Positions 54,101-57,397 of a stretch of DNA of 57,397 nucleotides are shown one piece after another. Under the pieces are notes generated by a model. That model was not told the origin of the DNA. It was given only the letters and a program-made list of their open reading frames with translations, and ran no database searches. The stretch spans positions 175 through 57,571 of the forward strand of contig DLHP01000012.1 of NCBI GenBank assembly GCA_002483285.1, read 5' to 3'. The first letter of the stretch is position 1. Each line of letters starts with the position of its first letter. Origin of the DNA: Flavobacterium sp. UBA7665. GTDB lineage: Bacteria; Bacteroidota; Bacteroidia; Flavobacteriales; Flavobacteriaceae. Made by a program: the position numbers and the translations under genes.

Positions 54101-54693
54101 CCGAGCTCGAGAACATTCCGGTCATTGTATTTACGGGCAAAAGCCTGTCGCTCACCGAAGAGATGAAAATCAAGAAATACGCCGACTCGATTATTGTCAA
54201 GACCGCACATTCGTACCAGCGTATGCTCGACGAGGTGTCGTTGTTCTTGCACATTGTGGAGGAGAAGAAAACCAACGGCAAACGCGACGGCTCTAAAAGG
54301 CAGCTCGACAATGTTCTGCGCAACAAAACCGTCTTGGTGGTCGACGACGACGTACGCAACATCTATTCGCTGACCAAATCGCTCGAACTGTTGCAGATGA
54401 AAGTCATTACCGCTATTGACGGTGCCGAAGCTCTCAAGGCACTTGAACAGCATCCGCAAACCGATGTGGTGTTGCTCGACATGATGATGCCCAACCTCGA
54501 CGGCTATGAGACCGCCAAACGCATCCGCGAGAACAAAAAATTCAAGAAACTGCCCGTGATTGCAGTGACGGCCAAGGCCATGACCGGTGATCGCGAAAAA
54601 TGCATCAATGCCGGCGCATCCGATTACATTACCAAACCCGTAGACATCGACCAGCTTTTGTCGCTGCTGCGTGTCTGGCTTTACAATGCTTAA
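51151..54693 (+). CDS. Hybrid sensor histidine kinase (CHASE3-HAMP-GAF-HisKA-HATPase-3xREC)
   Basis: A 1180-aa inner membrane kinase. It has a TM helix (about 10-32), a CHASE3-like periplasmic domain (about 35-180, LNEAQSNIIDAQTTVRGYLITGREDFL), a second TM (about 182-207), HAMP, GAF (about 280-425), a long Glu/Gln-rich coiled coil (about 430-515), HisKA (MSHELRTPLNS), HATPase (LKNLISNAIKFT ... VKDTGIGI ... GTGLGLSISREL), then three receivers with phosphoacceptor Asp in GVLLDIQLPIKSG, CVILDMGIPDKQA and VLLDMMMPNLDG. No Hpt domain is seen. In such systems the last receivers act as phosphate sinks or output controllers. It is tightly linked to a lone receiver, CheR and CheB. Confidence 0.93.
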   Translation: MNANATFKRNLIVSTSVSVLILIVSSTASFLSIKNLLASNDSVRHTNQVIYNLNEAQSNIIDAQTTVRGYLITGREDFLGLYKPAQSRAEMILETLESTTSDNIQQQITLRKIKPLSYTFFKYLDRRVADKRANRDVMAADLQQGKQLTDEMRLLFKRMEVRETQLLKARTDASARYGSYTSILIVSAALLAVMISIVFFIRILRDYRTRLKLQLELQEKDRETAERIRVISNIAAQISSGNYEVRVDDDESDALGSVGGSLNNMAQSLDETFTKLSDSEWLQSGVAQLNNAMLGEKSVEELAQVTMEFLAQYTNSQSGVLYLLQDKGLLLTAGYSYDSRNLREQLIVGEGLSGQAFASGKMLELEMPENDSIKISYALGEAKPGHVIALPLNDNGVVGVIELATVAKFGARERAFFEAVSNNIGISFRAAQSRARIQELLEETQSQSEELRAQHTELESMNAELEAQTEKLQASEEELRVQQEELQQTNEELNERSVLLEEQNLEIQKKSEALELSTRYKSEFLANMSHELRTPLNSILLLSRLLGENNDKNLSEEQVEFARVIQSSGNGLLGLIDEILDLSKIEAGKMELEILEVPLQDIASGINGLFAQVAKEKDITFAIDAKNAPLVIKTDRMRLEQILKNLISNAIKFTSQGSVTLLITKSGIDGQLLDFAVKDTGIGIAKEQQPLVFEAFQQADGSTKRKYGGTGLGLSISRELARLLKGEITLESEPGKGSTFTLTIPVSASTIGAVAKEEPKPTTTRAVADTQYISETIPESVSDDRNTIVAGDKTMLIVEDDTNFAKALLEFTRERGYKGVVTVRGDEAFNLAVNYKPIGVLLDIQLPIKSGWEVMEELKSNAITRHIPVHIMSSHKLRQESMLKGAVNFLDKPVAYEQIPEVFRRIEQILNQESQKVLIIEDNSKHAEALSFFLENNNIRSQISSDISKGVETLQKDGINCVILDMGIPDKQAYDLLEGMKKSAELENIPVIVFTGKSLSLTEEMKIKKYADSIIVKTAHSYQRMLDEVSLFLHIVEEKKTNGKRDGSKRQLDNVLRNKTVLVVDDDVRNIYSLTKSLELLQMKVITAIDGAEALKALEQHPQTDVVLLDMMMPNLDGYETAKRIRENKKFKKLPVIAVTAKAMTGDREKCINAGASDYITKPVDIDQLLSLLRVWLYNA

Positions 54694-54696
54694 CCT

Positions 54697-55059
54697 ATGA
54701 AGAAAAGAGTCCTGATTATAGACGATGATGCGCGCAACATCTTTGCACTCGCAGCAACCCTTAGGGCAAAGGCTTACGAGACAGAAGCTTGCGACAGCGC
54801 TGCCCAGGCGCTCGATTTGTTGCGTACCGACCCGCTTTTTGACGCGATCTTAATCGACATGATGATGCCTGAAATGGACGGTTATGAAGCCATTCCGTTG
54901 ATCAGGCAAATCCCCGCACACGCAAACACGCCGATTATCGCCGTTACCGCGCAAGCCATGGTGGGTGACCGTGAAAAATGCCTGGCTGCAGGCGCCGACG
55001 ATTACCTTGCCAAACCTGTAGATGTAGACCAATTATTTGCAATGCTTCAAATTGCCTGA
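54697..55059 (+). CDS. Single-domain response regulator (CheY-like)
   Basis: A 120-aa receiver: LIIDDDARN, phosphoacceptor Asp in AILIDMMMPEMDGYE, Thr in IIAVTAQAM and Lys in DYLAKPVDVDQ. It has no output domain, so it works as a phosphate shuttle or by protein contact. It starts 3 bases after the hybrid kinase gene and ends just before cheR. Confidence 0.92.
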   Translation: MKKRVLIIDDDARNIFALAATLRAKAYETEACDSAAQALDLLRTDPLFDAILIDMMMPEMDGYEAIPLIRQIPAHANTPIIAVTAQAMVGDREKCLAAGADDYLAKPVDVDQLFAMLQIA

Positions 55060-55061
55060 CC

Positions 55062-55871
55062 ATGACCGACGATCACGAGCTTGACGTGCTTATAGCAGAA
55101 ATCTTTGATTACCACGGTTATGATTTCTCGGGTTACTCGCGCGCGTCGTTCAAGCGTCGTATTGATCGAATTTACCAGTTGGATGGTTTTAGGAGTTTTG
55201 AGGAATTCTTGTCCAGAGTCAGAACCGATGCAGGCTATTTTGACAGGCTTGTAGAAGAAATCACGGTAAATGTGACCGAAATGTTTCGCGACCCGTCTTT
55301 CTATAAAGTACTGCGCGAAGAAATCCTGCCTTCCTTGCGCAGCAAACCGTTCATCAGGATTTGGCACGCCGGCTGCTCGACAGGGCAGGAGGTGTATTCT
55401 ATGGCAATCTTGCTAGAAGAAGCAGGGTTGTTATCCAAGGCATTGTTGTATGCCACCGACATCAACCAAACTGTACTCGAGACCGCAAAACGCGGTGTCT
55501 TCCCGCTGGCGCTGATGAAAGACTATGCCGAGAATTACCGTGATTCGGGTGGGAAAAAGGATTTTACGACCTATTATTTTGCCAATTACGGGCTCGCCAA
55601 GTTTGACGAACGCCTTTCCCAAAAAATGGTTTTTTCCCAGCACAGCCTGGTGTCGGATGGTTCATTCAATGAATTCGACCTGATCGTCTGTCGCAATGTG
55701 ATGATTTATTTCGATAAGGAATTGCAGGACCGCGCGCTGCAACTCTTTGACAACAGCTTGTCGAGATTGGGTTATTTGGCTTTGGGCACGAAGGAGACCA
55801 TCAAATACACCTCGGTACAAAAGAAATATGAGCAGCTTAGAAACGAAAAAATATGGAAGAAAACCAATTGA
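55062..55871 (+). CDS. cheR: CheR-type protein-glutamate methyltransferase
   Basis: A ~269-aa cytosolic SAM-dependent methyltransferase. The N-terminal CheR helical domain starts ELDVLIAEIFDYHGYDFSGYSRASFKRRI. The catalytic domain has the SAM-binding motif IRIWHAGCSTGQEVYSMAILLEEAGLL, ATDINQTVLETAKRGVF and FDLIVCRNVMIYFD. ATG 55062 follows the receiver gene stop by 2 bases; an earlier in-frame start inside that gene (54978) gives an implausible Cys-rich N-terminus. Partner of CheB at 55853. No methyl-accepting chemotaxis protein is encoded nearby, so a gliding- or biofilm-type signalling role rather than classical flagellar chemotaxis is likely. Confidence 0.9.
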   Translation: MTDDHELDVLIAEIFDYHGYDFSGYSRASFKRRIDRIYQLDGFRSFEEFLSRVRTDAGYFDRLVEEITVNVTEMFRDPSFYKVLREEILPSLRSKPFIRIWHAGCSTGQEVYSMAILLEEAGLLSKALLYATDINQTVLETAKRGVFPLALMKDYAENYRDSGGKKDFTTYYFANYGLAKFDERLSQKMVFSQHSLVSDGSFNEFDLIVCRNVMIYFDKELQDRALQLFDNSLSRLGYLALGTKETIKYTSVQKKYEQLRNEKIWKKTN

Positions 55872-56443
55872 GTTCACCGCAAAACGTGGTTGTAATTGGC
55901 GGTTCTGCCGGAAGCCTTGACGTTTTGCTGCAAGTGTTGCCGATGCTTCAAAACATCGATAAGATTGCCATTGTCATTGTATTGCACCGCAAGAATTCGG
56001 ATGACAATATCCTTGAGGAACTGCTCAGGATGAAAAGCGGCCTGCCTGTCAAGGAAATAGAAGACAAAACGTTGCTCAAAGCGGGTCGCATCCACGTGGC
56101 ACCTGCCGATTATCACTTGCTTTTTGAAAAAGACCAATCGCTGGCGCTGGATGTTTCAGAAAAAGTACAATACAGCCGACCCAGTATCGACATTGCCTTT
56201 GAGTCGGCCGCCGAAGCCTTTGGTGAAAAGGTGATTGCGGTGTTGCTTTCGGGTGCCAATTCGGACGGTACCGACGGCTTATTGGCGGTTAAAAAACAGG
56301 GTGGGATTGTAGGGATTCAATCGCCTGAGACTGCCGATGTACCGTATATGCCGGCGTTTGCCTTGACGCACATTGTTCCCGACTACGTCTTGACTCCGCC
56401 TGCTATTGCAGCATTCATCAACGGATTGGGCCGCACCCATTAA
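55853..56443 (+). CDS. cheB: CheB-type methylesterase domain protein
   Basis: A 196-aa protein that is only the catalytic domain of CheB, without the usual N-terminal receiver. The catalytic triad is Ser in VVIGGSAGSLDVL, His in VIVLHRKNSDD and Asp in LLSGANSDGTDGL. It overlaps cheR by 19 bases. Methylesterase/deamidase partner of CheR; in this operon it may be controlled by the lone receiver or by the hybrid kinase receivers. Confidence 0.9.
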   Translation: MEENQLSSPQNVVVIGGSAGSLDVLLQVLPMLQNIDKIAIVIVLHRKNSDDNILEELLRMKSGLPVKEIEDKTLLKAGRIHVAPADYHLLFEKDQSLALDVSEKVQYSRPSIDIAFESAAEAFGEKVIAVLLSGANSDGTDGLLAVKKQGGIVGIQSPETADVPYMPAFALTHIVPDYVLTPPAIAAFINGLGRTH

Positions 56444-56457
56444 ACACAAGAGTCCTC

Positions 56458-57120
56458 TTATTTGACCCTGTATCCGACTTTAATCCCGAGCAAGAAATCG
56501 GGATAGACGCGATTGCCTGTGATGCGGATCAGGTTTTCCTGTAAAGGACATTCGACCCTGCGGCCAGGCAATACGCCATCTTCTTCCAGTGCCCACAAGT
56601 CAGAGCGCGATTTCATATATCGTATACCAAGCCCGCCGTACCATTCTAACACAAAATAACGCCCGTAATTCCTGAGATTGCCATACTTGAACGAGAGGCA
56701 GTTCACCTCACGTCGCATGCCATATTGCTTGTAGTATCGCGTATCGGCTATGGCAATGCTGTCCCTGAAATCGTAACCCTGGTTTTTGTATTGGTATTCG
56801 ATGGCTACATACCGTCCTGAAGTGCTTTGCTGCTGGTCGATATAATATTTCACCGATGGTTTGAGCACGAATCCCGTTGGATTGATTTTCGTTGATTGGA
56901 GGTAATTGACATAACCGCCGCCTTGGAATGCAAAAGCGATATTGCGCCTTAATTTTACCTCAAAACCGGGCCGGTACGAAGCGCCGTCAAAGAGGTCAAC
57001 CAATGCTAAAGGTGCGAGCGTTAATAAAAGTTTATTGTCAGGAAGCGCTTCGTCCTGACTGTAGGCGCTGATTGAAAATAACGCAAGCAAAGAAAATTGA
57101 AGTAAGGTTTTCGTTTTCAA
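56458..57120 (-). CDS. DUF3575-like outer-membrane beta-barrel protein
   Basis: A 220-aa protein with a signal peptide (MKTKTLLQFSLLALFSISAYSQ) and alternating beta-barrel strands: LLTLAPLALVDLFDGASYRPGFEVKLRRNIAFAFQGGGYVNYL, FVLKPSVKYYIDQ, YVAIEYQYKNQGYDF, FVLEWYGGLGIRYMKS, ending FLLGIKVGYRVK. This is the shape of small Bacteroidota DUF3575/OmpA-like barrels without an OmpA domain. Convergent with cheB (14 bp apart). Role unknown. Confidence 0.7.
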   Translation of the reverse strand: MKTKTLLQFSLLALFSISAYSQDEALPDNKLLLTLAPLALVDLFDGASYRPGFEVKLRRNIAFAFQGGGYVNYLQSTKINPTGFVLKPSVKYYIDQQQSTSGRYVAIEYQYKNQGYDFRDSIAIADTRYYKQYGMRREVNCLSFKYGNLRNYGRYFVLEWYGGLGIRYMKSRSDLWALEEDGVLPGRRVECPLQENLIRITGNRVYPDFLLGIKVGYRVK

Positions 57121-57326
57121 TGTATTGTTGTTGTGTTTGTATTTAGCCTAACAAGGGCTTTTGGCCTATGAAAATTAACTTTTGTTTGATGCGTCGGGTT
57201 TATAGTTACGCCAGAAAAAGTTATGGAATTCACACAAAAAAATAAGCTACTAATGTAACACTTCAATTGTACTCGCGTCTAATGGCGCAATCGTTAAACA
57301 AAAAATCGCTTGACGCGAAGACATGC

Positions 57327-57362
57327 AAAAGAAAAGCATCCTTATTGGGATGCTTTTCTTTT
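57327..57362. terminator. Bidirectional terminator near the right end
   Basis: AAAAGAAAAGCATCC (57327-57341) pairs with GGGATGCTTTTCTTTT (57347-57362) around TTATT, with A and T runs on the two sides. The 277 bp from 57121 to the end of the window contains no credible gene otherwise. Confidence 0.85.
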
Positions 57363-57397
57363 TTAAGTCTAACACAGATTACACAAATTCCACAGAT

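Overview
The window looks like chromosomal DNA of a member of the Bacteroidota, most likely a Flavobacteriaceae species close to Flavobacterium. The evidence is several secreted proteins ending in type IX secretion (T9SS) sorting domains with a YPNP motif, LytS/LytTR two-component pairs, a TonB receptor with a DUF4249 partner, lipoprotein adaptors, and starts without clear Shine-Dalgarno sequences. Base composition is mosaic. The defence blocks (about 1-15200 and 39600-42500) and the block at 19800-23400 are AT-rich. The envelope, efflux and signalling genes are visibly richer in GC.

Layout. (1) 1-15200 is a defence island. It holds a Thoeris system (ThsA SIR2-SLOG plus three different TIR proteins), a trypsin-STAND ATPase with a metallo-beta-lactamase-fold partner (AVAST type I-like), a lone SIR2-like protein, a two-gene nuclease module (nucleotide-binding/TIR-like domain fused to a PD-(D/E)XK nuclease, plus a second PD-(D/E)XK protein), a DUF3800 protein and a 5'-truncated GNAT gene. 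(2) 15214-27147 holds an HNH protein, a two-component-propeller histidine kinase with its regulator, a broken RCC1-repeat gene, a secreted T9SS metalloprotease, a second T9SS protein and a TPR-AraC regulator. (3) 27148-39300 is an envelope/efflux locus: DUF2147-like protein, NAD(P)-binding protein, TolC-like channel, HlyD-like adaptor, MacB-like permease, ATPase, LytTR regulator, LytS kinase, GT9 glycosyltransferase, TonB receptor and DUF4249 lipoprotein. Four upstream regions in this locus carry the same tandem TATAA motif at exactly 21-bp spacing. I read this as a local LytTR regulon. (4) 39600-42500 is a three-gene CBASS operon (CD-NTase, E2-like protein, CapV patatin) bounded by a perfect 10-bp inverted repeat. 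It is followed by a ~117-bp palindrome and a ~90-bp tandem repeat array. (5) 43300-46315 is a second, paralogous efflux pump. (6) 46472-49654 encodes a CpcT-like protein and a DUF4397 T9SS protein built from three 687-bp repeats. (7) 49928-56443 is a signalling operon: two hybrid kinases, a lone receiver, CheR and CheB. (8) A DUF3575-like barrel protein ends the window.

How it works together. Three or more NAD- or nucleotide-signal defence strategies (Thoeris, the SIR2 protein, CBASS) sit in discrete blocks. The blocks are bounded by inverted GTTA.../...TAAC motifs and a recurring GYGAAACGTTA string, which suggests a cassette-like way of acquiring them. The best candidates for something little described are the two-gene nuclease module at 12126-13540, these cassette boundaries, and the 21-bp tandem operator.
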